From: Anaspis maculata
Taxonomy: Eukaryota > Arthropoda > Insecta > Coleoptera > Scraptiidae
NCBI GenBank assembly: GCA_949128115.1
Contig: OX421965.1
Coordinates: forward strand, 28,081,681 to 28,145,680
Reading direction: 5' to 3'
DNA: 64,000 nucleotides
The notes under the pieces were generated by a model, which was not told the DNA's origin, searched no databases, and saw only the letters and a program-made list of their open reading frames with translations. Positions 10,342 to 22,180 of this stretch are shown here, one piece after another. Within the stretch, counting starts at the first letter, position 1. Each line of letters opens with the position of its first letter. A program made the position numbers and the translations under genes.

Positions 10342-13300
10342 GGTATGTCCAATGCCGATTCGATTCATGCTTGAATCGATTCGATGGAATCGATGCATCT
10401 AAAAAGCTGAATCGATTCAACTGTATACGATTATTTAGTGAATCGATTCAAGCTAATGCGATTGTTGTTTTGATTATTCCGCACGCGACGTCACTCGTCA
10501 ATGGCAAATCTGTTGATAACTTGATGATTTTCAAAAATTTCGCAGGACTCATAAAATCCTGTAATTTGTTGTACGTCGTGTTGTTTCTAAACGGCACTAG
10601 CACGCAGTATTACCTATTAGTCTAGGATCTTTTCGGATAAAAAGCAATGCTATAGGCAAGTCATGTTGAAGTTTGGCAACATACGTTTTAAGGGTATTTG
10701 GATCCCGCTGAATACGAAAACCATTGTTGCCAATCCGAATTTTGCACCGGAAGCCCGCAATGGGGAGGTAAAGGGGAAGGAAGACCAAAAATCACTATTT
10801 TTCACCATTTTTGATGTCGGGACTGCGACCTGTCATTAACGTGAAGTGAATTAGGTACATCATATCCTGATTTACTGAGGTCTTAGACTACCATATTGAC
10901 ATCATTACTGTCAAAATTTCTAGAGGGGGAAGACTGGTGAGAAGGAATGTTGACTGTGTAGATGATTCTTCTTTTCTCTCGATTTTGAGTGAATATAAAC
11001 ATGTTTAGTATCGTTTCCGACTAAATTCCATATTCCCTATTCAACTATGGTGTTCAAATTGCAATAAAAGTGAGTTTGAACAAGTTTTACATGATAAAAC
11101 ATGTTTTTGTCAATATTTTTTTCAAGTCTTTCAACTGTGTTATTTTACTGCAAATCGGCATTTTTCCTCAAAATTCTTGCGTAGTTCGTAAGTCTCATGT
11201 ATTTACCATAATATAGGCATTCAATTGATTTGCCTCAACTTTTTTCAATATGAAAGAAAAAAATTTTTTGTGGAAATTGTAATACTTTTTAACTTTGTTT
11301 TTTTGCTGTATTATGTATGTATGATCAAAACTCAAGTTTTTCATATTTTAAAAAGTAAAGACACACTTGTACGTGAATGTATTGTGTAAAATACACCAGA
11401 CTAATAAATTACGCAAGAATTGTTGGAAAAAAACTCCGATTTGCATTGAGATATTATAATTTATAGAATTAAAAAAAATACGCTTATGAAACTGAAGAGA
11501 ACTTGGTGCAACCTAAGGCAGATACGTATATTACCCTAAACGTTAAGTTGAATAATACAATTCTGTATAGGTTTTATCATTCACATTTATTACATTCGAT
11601 TTCAAAATCTCTTTATCCACCTCTTCCCTGGGTATTATTAGAGGAATGCGGCTTTTTCGAATATAGGTACATCTCATGAACGTAGATTTTGAGGAGTTGT
11701 TCTTTTTTAGAGGTTGATGGTAGAGAACACCTGAGAGAAAAAGGTAACTTTTCTTGGAGGTTTTATAGATCATCTTACGGAAATCCAAAAAAGGTAACCT
11801 TTCTTAGATCATAAGCAAACATACCAAAGGAAATTAAAAAAAAAATTTTATTTTTTTTAGCTGAAATAGAACTTCTTAGAAAAGTTGGAGAAAGGTAACC
11901 TCAAGGGTAACCTTTGGAGCTTTATAATTTTATTAAACATTTTAAACAAGTTCTGAAAAGGTAACCTTCTTTGGAGCTTGAGAGAAGATCATAGAGAAGT
12001 TGGAGAAAGGTAACCTCTTCGGAGCTTAATAGAACATCTAAAAGAAGTGCAAAAGTGGTAACATTTTTGAAACTCAAGAGAACATCACAAAAAAGTTTGA
12101 AGAAGGTTACCTCTCTGTATCTTAATAGGGCATCTCAGAGCCGTTTGGAAGAGGTAACCATTTCTCGAGCTCAATAGAACATCTCAGGCCTCTCTAAGAG
12201 AACTCTTGCCCACTGGGCATCAGGTTCTGACATGAAAAACCCTTCTTTTGAAAAAAAGTACATCCTAGAATATCTCAGCTAAGGTTTTCTTTATAATTAT
12301 GAGGTGGAGGACCACAGTTTTTCATCATACAATAAAATAATAGCAAAAAATAAAGTTGAAAAGTAGCGCCAAACAGTTTCCAAACAGTTTTTTTTTTCAT
12401 ATTTTAAAAGGTGAAGGCACATGAGTTACATGACTGATGTATTGTGTGAAATACACCAGACTAACGAACTGCGCAAGAATTTTGAGAAAAAATGCCGATT
12501 TGCAATAAATAACACAGTTCAAAGTGGTAAAAAAATATTGACAAAAAAACATGTTTTATTATCTGAAACTTGTTCAAACTTGCTCTTATTGCAATTTTGA
12601 CACCATAATTGAGCTGAGAATATGAAACTTGATAGAAAAAGATACCAAACATGTACATATTCACTCAAAATCAAGAGAAAAGGGGAATCATCTTCACAGT
12701 CAACATTCCCCCGCACCAGTCTCCCCCCTCTAGAAATTTTGACAGTAATCATGACAAAATGATAGTATAAGACCTCAGTTCATCAAGATACGATGTAATT
12801 TACTCCACATCAATGACAGGTCTCAGTCCCGGTATCAAAAATGGTGGAAAATGGTGATTTTTCGTCTTTCCCCCCCTTTAACCCCCCATTGCGGGCTTCC
12901 GGTGCAAAATTCGGCTTGGCAACAATGGTTTTCGTATTTAGCGAGGTCCAAATACCCTTGAAACATATGTTGCCAAACATTTACATGACTTGCCTCTAGA
13001 ACCACTTTCCAGGCCACTTTTTCAAAAATGATCCTAGTCTATATGCAGTAGTATAATCATCTAACAATATTATCATCATGCATGACACTACATGACAGTC
13101 AACCTCAACCACTCACCCACACCCACACAAACCTGACACAAATTGTGCCTCCATCAAAAACTAGTCAAGTCGGGATGAAATTCATCATTTGTTTTGTTGC
13201 TTAAAAGTTCTAGAGCTTTCACAATTATTTAGAACAATTATTATTCACCTATAAATAGTATAAATCGGTTCTTTTTGATGCATCGATTCATCTTATACGA

Positions 13301-13386
13301 TTTTTGAATCGAATCAAACTATTGATTGCGATTCAATTCGATTATCACTAATCGATTCACTGACAACATTTGGACTTTGGACATCC
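10342..13386. mobile_element. 3.0-kb foldback element
   Basis: The outer ends are inverted copies: GGTATGTCCAA at 10342 and TTGGACATCC ending at 13386. Both ends carry clusters of the word AATCGATTC. The arms pair over about 900 bases, for example CGGAAGCCCGCAATGGGGAG near 10749 with its complement near 12885, and GAGTGAATATAAACATGT near 10986 with its complement near 12650. A segment of about 110 bases near 11340-11450 is also repeated in direct orientation at 12395-12505. The core holds a tandem array (11743-12195). No transposase fragment is visible, so this is a non-autonomous foldback-type element. Confidence 0.7.
11743..12195. repeat. Tandem array, unit ~48-50 bp, inside the foldback element
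   Basis: GGTAACCT-type words recur at 11743, 11793, 11894, 11906, 11960, 12009, 12057, 12105 and 12153. Later units follow a pattern of GGTAACCTCTT, GGAGCTTAATAGAACATC and AGAAGTTGGAGAAA. Spacing in the last five units is 48-49 bases. Confidence 0.75.
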
Positions 13387-14143
13387 TATTTATTACCACC
13401 AAGAGCAAGAATTCCGCAAGTGGAATGAGGCATTCCCAGAAAGGTATGTGTACTGTTCAATTCGCACAATCATTTTATCAGTTTGGAAAAATAATTCATG
13501 ATTTAATCAAAATTAGTTCTAAAACGAATTCTATGTGTCACTTTCACCAAGTTGGCTTTGCCGCAAACAATGTTGCTATGACAACTGACAGCTGAAATTT
13601 TGTAAATCTATCAGACGTCAATAACTACTGTCAGCATTTTCTCGTCGAGGAACTTTTTTCAAAATTTGAATTTTTTTGGATTTTGAAAATGTTTTTAGGC
13701 TCAAACCAAATCACCTCCTTGTAATGGGTGTCCCAAAAGTAGTGAGCGTATTTTAAAGGCCCACCATTTTTACGGAATGATAGTCAGAAACTCCAAAGTT
13801 GGCATGCTTCAAGTAGGCGCTTGTCAAATTAGTCACCTCATGTTACACAACGGTACAACGTTCCACTATTTTGAAAATATATTTTCAAAATAAATAGTCG
13901 ATCAGAGCGATTTGTGGGCAATTACGTGGAACGTTTCCTTCCATTCGGGTGCCTTGTGAGAAGATTACTTGCCATTTGATTAGGAAGAGTTAAGCAAAAT
14001 GCAGTCCGACACACTGAGGTCTGCCGCAAGATGCTTGGCAGACATTTAACCGATATAGTATTTAATACATAATTTTATAAGTTTGAGTTATATCAAAAAA
14101 AAACTGAAATTATTGGTTTTATTGGTTTATTTTATTGGCTTAA
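13387..14143. other. No gene seen
   Basis: AT-rich DNA with no recognisable repeat copy in the window. The short open frame at 13326-13595 starts inside the end of the foldback element. Confidence 0.35.
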
Positions 14144-14437
14144 AAGAAACTCTGCCAAAAACTACAGGAAGTTTATATAGTTCCGAAATTTCGATTCGTG
14201 AATGCCGGAGACGGAGACGAGAAGTATGATTCCAAGAAAGGAGTCAAAACCGCATTAACTAGCACGATGGGAATGATGCGATTACAGAAAAAGAAGCGTA
14301 TCGGAAAGATATGAGAAAAAAAGCTTCGTGCTGAAGAAGCCGAAAATTTTTGGTGATGACATATTGTTCTTCACTGATGACGTGAATGCTCCAGAGGGAC
14401 AACTTATAACAAGATGGACAGAGAAACTGCAGGAGTA
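14144..14437 (+). pseudogene. Unrecognised decayed open frame or exon
   Basis: Two plus-strand frames abut. The first runs open from 14144 to a TGA at 14312-14314 and includes FRFVNAGDGDEKYDSKKGVK. The second, in the +1 frame, runs on to a TAG at about 14435 and includes KKPKIFGDDILFFTDDVNAP. Codon use looks protein-like (mixed acidic, lysine and aromatic residues, no low complexity), and a single one-base shift would join the frames. A TAG followed by GTGAGC at the end could also be a splice donor. I do not recognise the protein. It could be a retropseudogene, a decayed exon or chance. Confidence 0.25.
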
Positions 14438-14942
14438 GGTGAGCCCATCGTTATATTTCTTTAATAGATACATAAAAAGCTATTCTCTACCTATGTGCAA
14501 GGATTTATATAAAACCGCATAAGTAGGTAGGTAGTAGGTGCATTTTTCCGAGATGAAAACTAGTATAGGTATCACGATCGTCTTTCATCTATACACAAAC
14601 ATCGCTGTGCTCAAAGAACAGTTCAAAGAGACCCGGGGGAATAATGAAAAGCCGTCAAAGGGCTTTTGCGAGTATCAAGAAGTAGAATCCAGCCACCAAC
14701 GTGTTTTCTGTTGAAATCTGAAAATCTCATTTTCCTTGTAGTCTACATCTACAATTGGATTAGGATTGAAGGAACTCTCTTGGAGCTCTTTGCATGCATT
14801 TAAAATTTTAAAAGGTAGCTCTCTGCTTTACTTACTATACACAACGAGCTTGTATGTACAGGAACGATTTGAAAAGATCTACAAATCCCATTGCCTACAC
14901 TCCTCCAATTGAACTGAATATCATGTTCGTATAAACTGCAAA
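14438..14942. other. No gene seen
   Basis: AT-rich, containing TAGGTAGGTAGTAGG-type simple sequence near 14525. Nothing else recognised. Confidence 0.35.
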
Positions 14943-15837
14943 TTCTTATGGACAGGGAGCTGGTGCCTCGCCTCAAAACTCACGTCATAAGGTACATGAT
15001 TTAACCCTGTAGGTCTAATGTGCGTTGATGAGATTGTTGAAAATTGCTTTGTCTTGCATGTCAGACCAGGGGTTTAGGCTGGTATGAGCCTGTCAATTTT
15101 CGAAAAAATGGCCAAAAATTTACTTCATAAGGTATATGAATAAAACCAACTGGATTTTGTGTGGAAACATTCCCTTGATCAAAAATCTGGTCGTAAGACA
15201 AATTTTTTTTGGAGCTTTCGGTTCATAAGACAAGTTTGAAATTTTCAGAAAAGGACCAGAATCTATCAATTTTTTCACAGGCGTTTTGTTGACTAATCCA
15301 CCAAGTGTCAAATATATTTGTAATCAGGATAAAAAACGGAATCGATTTCCATGTTAAAATACAGGGTGTACGATTTGAGAAAAATTTTTCGATGTTGCAC
15401 CCTGTAAGCGATGTACCATTGAAAAATGTTGTGGACAGATTCGAAACCTGCGTAAAAAATCATGTGAGAATCTTTTTTCATGCCTGAAATTATGCCCAAG
15501 GAGAAGTCTCCAGGAGGATGTAAATTTTGGCCTTTTTTTGAAAATTTCAGACTTGTTTTGAGGACCGAATGCCCCCAAAAATTTTGTCTTATGACCCGAT
15601 TTTTGATTGAAGGGATGTTCCCACACAAAAGCCTGTTGGTTTCATTCATGTACCGTATGACATGAATTTTTTACAATTTTTCGAAAATTGACAAGCCTAT
15701 ACCAGCCTAAAGCCCCCGGTCTGACATGTGAGACAAATAAATTTTCAACAACCTTATCAACGCACATTAGACCTACAGGGTTAAAATCATGTACCTTGTG
15801 ACGTAACTTTCAAGGCACCAGCTCCCTGTCCATTAAG
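14943..15837. mobile_element. Inverted-repeat element F, intact copy F1
   Basis: The ends are inverted copies: TGGACAGGGAGCTGGTGCC at 14949 and GGCACCAGCTCCCTGTCCA ending about 15832. The arms pair across most of the element, including AACCCTGTAGGTCTAATGTG and ACATGTCAGACC. A small inner palindrome TACAGGGTG...CACCCTGTA sits at about 15361-15404. The same element, split by an insertion, is at 27078-30862. The uninterrupted junction near 15075 here serves as the empty site for that insertion. The overlapping open frames on both strands (15308-15665) follow the palindrome and are not genes. Confidence 0.8.
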
Positions 15838-15844
15838 AGGTATA

Positions 15845-16439
15845 CAGGGTGTTTCAGGGATGATAGCAAAGGGATTATAGCAAAAAATTTAACTGTGGGT
15901 AGATCTTGTCAAAATATGGCGAAAACCCATACACCATTTTGCAAAGTTCAGCCTAATGACGAAGATACAGCCCTCCAAAGTCCACTTTCTTAGGATTTCA
16001 GGAATTTCTAACTCAGGAACGTTTCGACAAATTCAGCTTCAATTTGACATAAGCTGGTTTGTCATAATTATCGATTAACCTGCCAAATTTGGAAAGAATC
16101 CAATCAGTGGCGTAGAAGTTATGAGGAATCACCTTGAGTCAACTTTTCTTCGGATGCTTCTAAATTATTGACCTTCATAACTCCTACACCACTGGTTACA
16201 TTCTTCCCAAATTTGTCAAGTTGATAGATAATTATGACAAACCAGCTTTTGCTGAATTGAAGCTTTTGTCGAATCGTTCCTGCAAGTTACAAATTTTTGA
16301 AATCCGAAAAAAGTGAACTTTGGAGGGCTGTATCTTCGTCATCAGGCCGAAGTTTGCAAAATGGTATATAGGTTTTCGTTATATTTTGACAAGATCCAGC
16401 CACAGTTCAGTTTTTTGCTATCATCCCTGAAACACCCTG
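15845..16439. mobile_element. 595-bp TIR element G, CAGGGTGTTTCAGG ends, TA flanks
   Basis: Starts CAGGGTGTTTCAGGGATGAT after a TA and ends with the reverse complement before a TA. The arms remain complementary far inward, for example AAAATATGGCGAAAACC on the left and its partner GGTTTTCGTTATATTTTG on the right. It lies 7 bases from the end of element F1. TA target sites and CAGGGTG ends suggest an IS630/Tc1-like non-autonomous family. Confidence 0.8.
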
Positions 16440-16442
16440 TAT

Positions 16443-17194
16443 AGGAAGACTGGCGAGGTATAGACTAAAAGATATATTTCCATGAACGTCTCGCTCGAAA
16501 TTCAGCTCAACGCGACAAACATGTGCGTAAATTGGAACTGTTTTCAGATTTGGTTTGCTAGGTTAGGCGTTTCCATCCATTTTGATTTTGACAACGGGAT
16601 CACTACAGATTGAGCATAAAACAAAAAAAAAATAAAAAACAGGAGAAAGAATAGAATAAAGACAAAAGATATTCTAAAACATTAGTTCCTCACTCCTGCC
16701 TTGATGCAGGAGCCAGGGAGCAAAAATCACTCGAAAAGTCAGGTCAATAAAGGAATACTTGCCAACAGGCTGGAAATCGGCTAAGCTCATTTATTCACAC
16801 TCTACAATGGCCTTAGCCCTCGCCTTAGCCTAAGGTATTTTGAAACGATCTGTTAAGTTCAGGTTTCAACATACTAGTTATAACAATAACTGCTCTCACT
16901 TTCAGGAGCTCTATCTCAAGAACCATAGATCGCAGAGAGTTAGGTGAAGAACTAAACTGTAGGGAATACATGAGTTTCAAAATAATGTCCTACATCTTTT
17001 GCCGTCAGACGACCCAAAACTGAGATACCTATTCAACAGAAACCACGCTGATGCACTTCTTGTTGATGATGGCAACATGACGCCGACATTCCTCCTGAAA
17101 AGGGGAAAACTAGGCAACTTCAACTAGACCGATCGTTTTAGGCCGATTTTCGACGGTAGTCCATTATTCTGGTCTAATGATAAATAATCCTGAA
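16443..17194. other. No gene seen
   Basis: AT-rich, with only short frames and no copy elsewhere in the window that I could see. Confidence 0.35.
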
Positions 17195-17312
17195 GTCTTT
17201 AAAAACCCCTACCCTGTGTTGTAACACACCGCGGGGTTTGGGAAAATTTCCGGTCTAGTTCAATACAAGGAAACATTCACCAGCGTCGGTGTTAGGTCTC
17301 GTTGAGGAAATT
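17195..17312 (+). repeat. Dispersed repeat shared with the SINE/hAT at 52 kb
   Basis: The words TACCCTGTGTTG, GGAAAATTTCCGG, AAACATTCACC and GCGTCGGTGTTAGG appear in the same order as in the reverse complement of 52140-52245. No tRNA-like head precedes it here. It could be a 5'-truncated SINE copy or a fragment of the hAT element that carries the SINE. Confidence 0.55.
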
Positions 17313-18137
17313 CGAAAAATAGACACAAATTTGCACATAAGGAGATAACTTATCATATTTTTTCTTTGATCTGCACCTGAAAATGAGTGGATTCGGAAGG
17401 AGGGGTGTTCTCGCACAGTCATTGGTGACTTAGTATGGCCCTGTAAAAATTTTGAAGAATTTCTTGAGAACTTTCGACATATTGTTTGATAGATTTCGAT
17501 TATTTGTCATTTTCTATGTATTCGAGGATGAGAAATCCAACAAAATTGGCCCCGAATAGCACCATTATTTTCGAAGATACAGGGTGGAACGTTAATTCCG
17601 GCCTAATGTTTTGAGTTATTTCAGAATTTTTTTCTGAAGTAGTGCGGGAAAGAAGAGGACCCATTTCTGTTTTATTTCAATTTTGTGTCCTTCTAGAACG
17701 GATTCAGGGGAGTGATGATGATTGGTACACTACAGCTAGACTATAGTCTGTTCGCCGGTAGAACGGACTTTTTTGAATTTCAGTGATGTAGCCTATAGCA
17801 AACAAAAGCACCAAAGACTGTAACAACAAGGCGCGTTTGGAACTAATCTCAGTTTTGTTCGGTTGGTAGTCTCACCCGGGCAAATTATTCCTACGCCAAG
17901 CCAATGGCATTAACCTAACCTTTCTAACCTCCATTTCTCTATGATGTTTGTTATTTTCAGTCGGCTTGGCTGTTGTGAGTGTTGTGTAACAGAATCAGCT
18001 TCATTCAAAAAAATTATTATCTCATTCATTAAAATTGGTATTAAACTGGTGTCATTTGAAATTACCATAGCACTCAGCTGTGATTAGCGGAAATAAGCAC
18101 CTCTTTCTAACTGGAATTTTAAATTTTGCGGGTAACG
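17313..18137. other. No gene seen
   Basis: One isolated CAGGGTGG terminus-like word occurs near 17580, without a partner. Nothing else recognised. Confidence 0.3.
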
Positions 18138-18145
18138 CTCGGGAC

Positions 18146-18995
18146 TAGGGCATCCAATCCCGGGATCCCGGGATCTCGAATCCCGGGATCCCGTTAAATT
18201 TCCAATCCCGAAAATCCCGGGATTTCCCCACCGAGATCCCGGGAATTTCGGGATTTTTCAAATGATGCATCTTTTCACCTCACTTGAATGGAAAATAGAG
18301 TTAATGGCATTAATGCAAGAAACACAGATTATCCATGTGAGCACACTGAATTTGAAACCAATATTTATTAGTAATTATTATTATCATATTTATTTTGCTG
18401 AAATAAAACTAGTAGGTACCCAATCATCATTTGTTGTATAATAATTGGTGGTAATTCATAGTATTGGTACTCAATAATAACCCTAATATTAGAATTAAAA
18501 GGTGAGGTACATTGCACATAACACTTAGGGCCGGTGAACTGGTGATAAATTCAAACAAGTGGATATGCCCTCACGTGCGTGAGTCGCAATAGCGCATTTT
18601 CCAGTAGTCCAGAGAATAAGTTCTTAATTACAGATAGACAGACAGACAAACCGGCCATATAAGCGTCATTTTCTTACAAAAATGCGCTGAAGAAACTATT
18701 TCTTTTGTCTCAGCAAGTAGTTTTTCCTTCCTCGAAGAAAGCACGCATATGATTGCAATGCATCTGCAATGTTCTTTTTACGCAAAATAGATACAATAAA
18801 GTACTAATACTGGTGTCAAATGATGATGTTCTTACTTGGATGATCTGTGTTCCTTGCTTTGACTCTGTTTTCAACTCAACTGAGGTGAAAAGCTGCATCA
18901 TTTGAGGAATCCTGAAAATCCCGGGATCCCGGGATTCGAAATTTTCAATCCCGAAATCCCGGGATTTCGTTTAAGTCTCGGGATTGGATGCCCTA
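18146..18995. mobile_element. 850-bp hAT-type element with 8-bp TSD
   Basis: Perfect 17-bp TIRs TAGGGCATCCAATCCCG at both ends, flanked by the identical 8-mer CTCGGGAC at 18138-18145 and 18996-19003. An 8-bp TSD is diagnostic of the hAT superfamily. Next to each TIR is a cluster of ATCCCGGGAT words, the arrangement expected of subterminal transposase binding sites. There is no transposase frame, so it is non-autonomous. The AT-rich interior also contains the repeat E motif at about 18630-18690. Confidence 0.9.
18630..18690 (+). repeat. Repeat E motif inside the hAT-type element
   Basis: GACAGACAAACCGGCCATAT followed by AAGCGTCATTTTC and AAAATGCGCTGAAG, matching 8660-8735. A (GACA) run precedes both copies. 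Confidence 0.6.
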
Positions 18996-19003
18996 CTCGG
19001 GAC

Positions 19004-19390
19004 TACTTTCTAAGCGGAGGAATCTGGTGGTCCTTTCTATCAGTGTATAGAGTATAAGTGTGGCGGGCCACATTGAATGCTCCAGCATACGTGTTACTGG
19101 CTCTAGAAAAATGATAACATTTGAATCCACAGGCCTCCCCTTGGCGACCTACAAACCTTTTTCATTTTTCGATTTTGGAAATGCCAATGGGCTCAAACGA
19201 AAGTACATCCTTGTAGCTTTCGAAAGAGACCTAAATAGTAAGATTCTGTCAAGGAATAAACCCACAGGGTTTGATTCCGCAACGTCTATTTTACCAATAT
19301 AACTCCGTCCTTAATCTACACTTAATACTTAAAATTCCTCCGCTTAAACTTGATGGCGCATGAACCCAGCGTTAATCTATAATGCTTATA
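19004..19390. other. No gene seen
   Basis: A short open frame at 19060-19302 has no recognisable domain. Confidence 0.3.
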
Positions 19391-22180
19391 GTCGTTGAGC
19401 CAGGGGACTCGAGTGGTTTCCACCTTGGGGACTTGACGTGTCATACCTTTTTGGATTCCCCACAACACCAGCATGAAAATAAGCCATGATACGTTTTTGT
19501 ATCGAGTAGCTTAAGACCGCCATCTTGGAAAAACCGCACCAAATATGTAGTTCTTGTGGTTTGTATTTTCTTCCTCATCAACATCACCTCTAAGGGGAAA
19601 AATGAAGCTGAATAAAATTAAACAACAAAATTTACTATAAATATTGTTCAGCACCGTTTTCTGACAGGTCTTGTTACTCCAAATATGACAGTTCATAGTT
19701 TAGCTGTGGCAAATTTCTTTATTTAACATTTTCGAGTACACCCGATGATATTCATACAAATCGAACTTCACGTCATTGTCTTTCTAGCGTACTTCATTAG
19801 AAATGCTGCTCTTAGCGGCATTTTGGTGTCCGTCTGTCCGTCTGTCCATCGGTCTAACTGTCCGTCTTATCAATTAATTGCTCCTGAACGAGAAGACCTA
19901 ACGAGAATGGACTTCCTGTGTGTAACATGTATTCACCGGAGAATTGAATTAGGAAAAAAATAATTTCTCAAACCGTCGCCATCTTGATCCGCAATGTCAA
20001 ATTTTCTCAAAAGTGATCCGATTTTCATGAAACTTGGAATACACGCATGTTTTATATTCAAAAATATGATTTTAATGTTTTCTTTTTGATCCGCCGACAT
20101 TTTGTCCGCCATGTTGAAATTGGTAAAACTGGTCCGATTTTGATGAAAATTGGAACCTAGTCGTGTCTTGTGTATGCATTGATGGTTTTTATGTTAGTTT
20201 CACAATGAGCGCCATATTGACGTGCCACATGGAAATTAATCTCCAGTGCTGTCACAAAATCAGTTTATTCAAATATTTCCTGAACAAGGGGTTTCCGATG
20301 TGACTGAAAAACTTAATGGATGGAAATCGGTTTTTGTTAGTTCCTTTCTACAAGTAGGAACTTCTCCAGAGAAAATGTACGGAAAATGCTATTAAATTTT
20401 CAAAATTTGCAAAAATTTTCTTTGAAAATTTGAAAACCAGATAGCAACGTCTATACATTTTCATTCAAGAAACTCGCATACCAAATTTGAACTTTTTATT
20501 TAAAAAAAAAGGTACCGAAAATGGTTTTCCAGTGAACATGAAAAAATGAATAGGGTACTTGTCACTGAAACAGATTTGACTGAAAATACTTTTAATCATC
20601 AACAAGAGTAATAAATAGTATTTTCTAAAAATTTTCGGAAAATATATCCATTGGTTCAGAAGATTTTTTTTCGATTTTTTTTTTCCAAAGCGTTGGTAGC
20701 AGTACGGAGACTTCACTGAAATTTCTATGTCTGTATTTTTCAAATATTGTGATGCCACTCTAACAGTTTTTTGAGCTTTCAACCCAACAGTGCTGTTTGT
20801 TTAGTTTTTAGTACAGTATGTTCATTAAAAAATTCAATAATGGGAGGCCGTGGACCGATGATAACCTGGCCGTTTTCGGATCGAATGGCCTGCGTCACAG
20901 CCTCCCTTTATTGAAGTTTTTAATGAACATACGGTATATTTGTGACGTCACATATATATTTTTAAAACAGGCATTACGGCCGTAATTTTGGGAATTTGAG
21001 AAAAAGAAAAATACGCGTGCAATGTTCACCCATACTATCGATTAAGCCAATAAAAAAAAGGCAAGTACCCCATTGCATTAGTAGAAACCATTTTTAGTAC
21101 CTTTTTTTGAAAAATAGGAAGTTAAAATTTGATATGCGACTTTCTTGAATTAATATGTATAGGCGTTGCTATCTGGTTTCCAGATTTTCAAATAAAAATT
21201 CAAAAATTTCCAATTTTTTTTGCAGATTTCGAAAATTTAATAGCATTTCCCGTACATTTTTCATTGAAGGAGTTCCTACTTATGAAAAAGAACTAACAAA
21301 AACCGATTTCTATCAACAAGTTTTTCAATCACATCGGAAACTCCTTGTTCAGCAAATCGTGGAACTAACATGAAAACCGTCAATGCATACACAAGACACG
21401 ACTAGGTTTCAATTTTCATCAAAATCGGACCAGTTTTACCAATTTCAACATGCCGGACAAAATGGCGGCGGATCAAAAAGAAAACATTGAAATCATACTT
21501 TTGAATATAAAACATGCGTGTATTTTAAGTTTCATGAAAATCGGATCACTTTTGAAAAAATTTGACATTGCGGATCAAGATGGCAACGGTTTGAGAAATT
21601 ATTTTTTCCCCAATTCAATTCTCCGGTGAATACATGTTACACACAAGAAGTCAATTCTCGCTAGGTCTTCTCGTTCAGGAGCAATTAATTGATAAGATGG
21701 ACAGTTAGACCGATGGACAGACGGACAGACGGACATCAAAATGCCGCTAAGAGCAGCATTTTCAGTGAAGTACGCTAAAAAGGCAATGACGTAAAGTTCG
21801 GTTTGTATAAATATCATCGGGTGTACTCGGAAATGTTAAATAAAGAAATTTGCCATAGCTAAACTATGAACTGTCATATTTGGAGTAACGAGACCTGTCA
21901 GAAAACGGTGCTGAACGATATTCATAGTGAATTTTGTTGTTTAATTTTATTCAGCTTCATTTTTCGCATTGGAGTTGCCGTTGATAAGACAAAAAATACA
22001 AACCACAAGAACTACATATTTGGCGCGGTTTTTCCAAGATGGCGGTCTCAAGCTACTCGATACAAAAACGTATTATGGCTTATTTTCATGCTGGTGTTGT
22101 AGGGAATCCAAAAAGGTATGACACGTCAAGTCCCCAGGGTGGAAACCAAAATCGTGATTTTTGGCTCCTGGCTCATCGAC
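19391..22180. mobile_element. 2.8-kb giant palindrome (foldback element)
   Basis: The left end GTCGTTGAGCCAGG mirrors the right end CCTGGCTCATCGAC at 22180. Complementarity holds over arms of about 1.1-1.2 kb (19391-20561 and 21062-22180), including a TCTGTCCGTC run on the left and GACGGACAGACGGAC on the right, and a GACACGTCAAGTCC word. The inner arm is the same family as the hairpin at 6734-7256. The ~500-base spacer contains a separate 121-bp MITE. The mirrored pairs of open frames (for example 19745-19963 and 21599-21817) are by-products of the palindrome. No transposase is visible. Confidence 0.8.
20814..20934. mobile_element. 121-bp MITE nested in the palindrome spacer
   Basis: Bounded by TA on both sides. 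The left TIR CAGTATGTTCATTAAAAA continues as TTCAATAATGGGAGGC; the right end is its near-perfect reverse complement ending AACATACGG. It sits in the only non-complementary part of the surrounding palindrome. Confidence 0.7.

Noticed and set aside
11743..12195. CRISPR-like array
   Set aside because: Units are about 48-50 bases, directly adjacent and diverged throughout. There are no constant repeats separated by unique spacers, and the genome is eukaryotic.
19745..21817. Two near-identical 72-codon frames at 19745-19963 and 21599-21817
   Set aside because: They are mirror images in the arms of the giant palindrome, which shows duplication and not selection on a protein.
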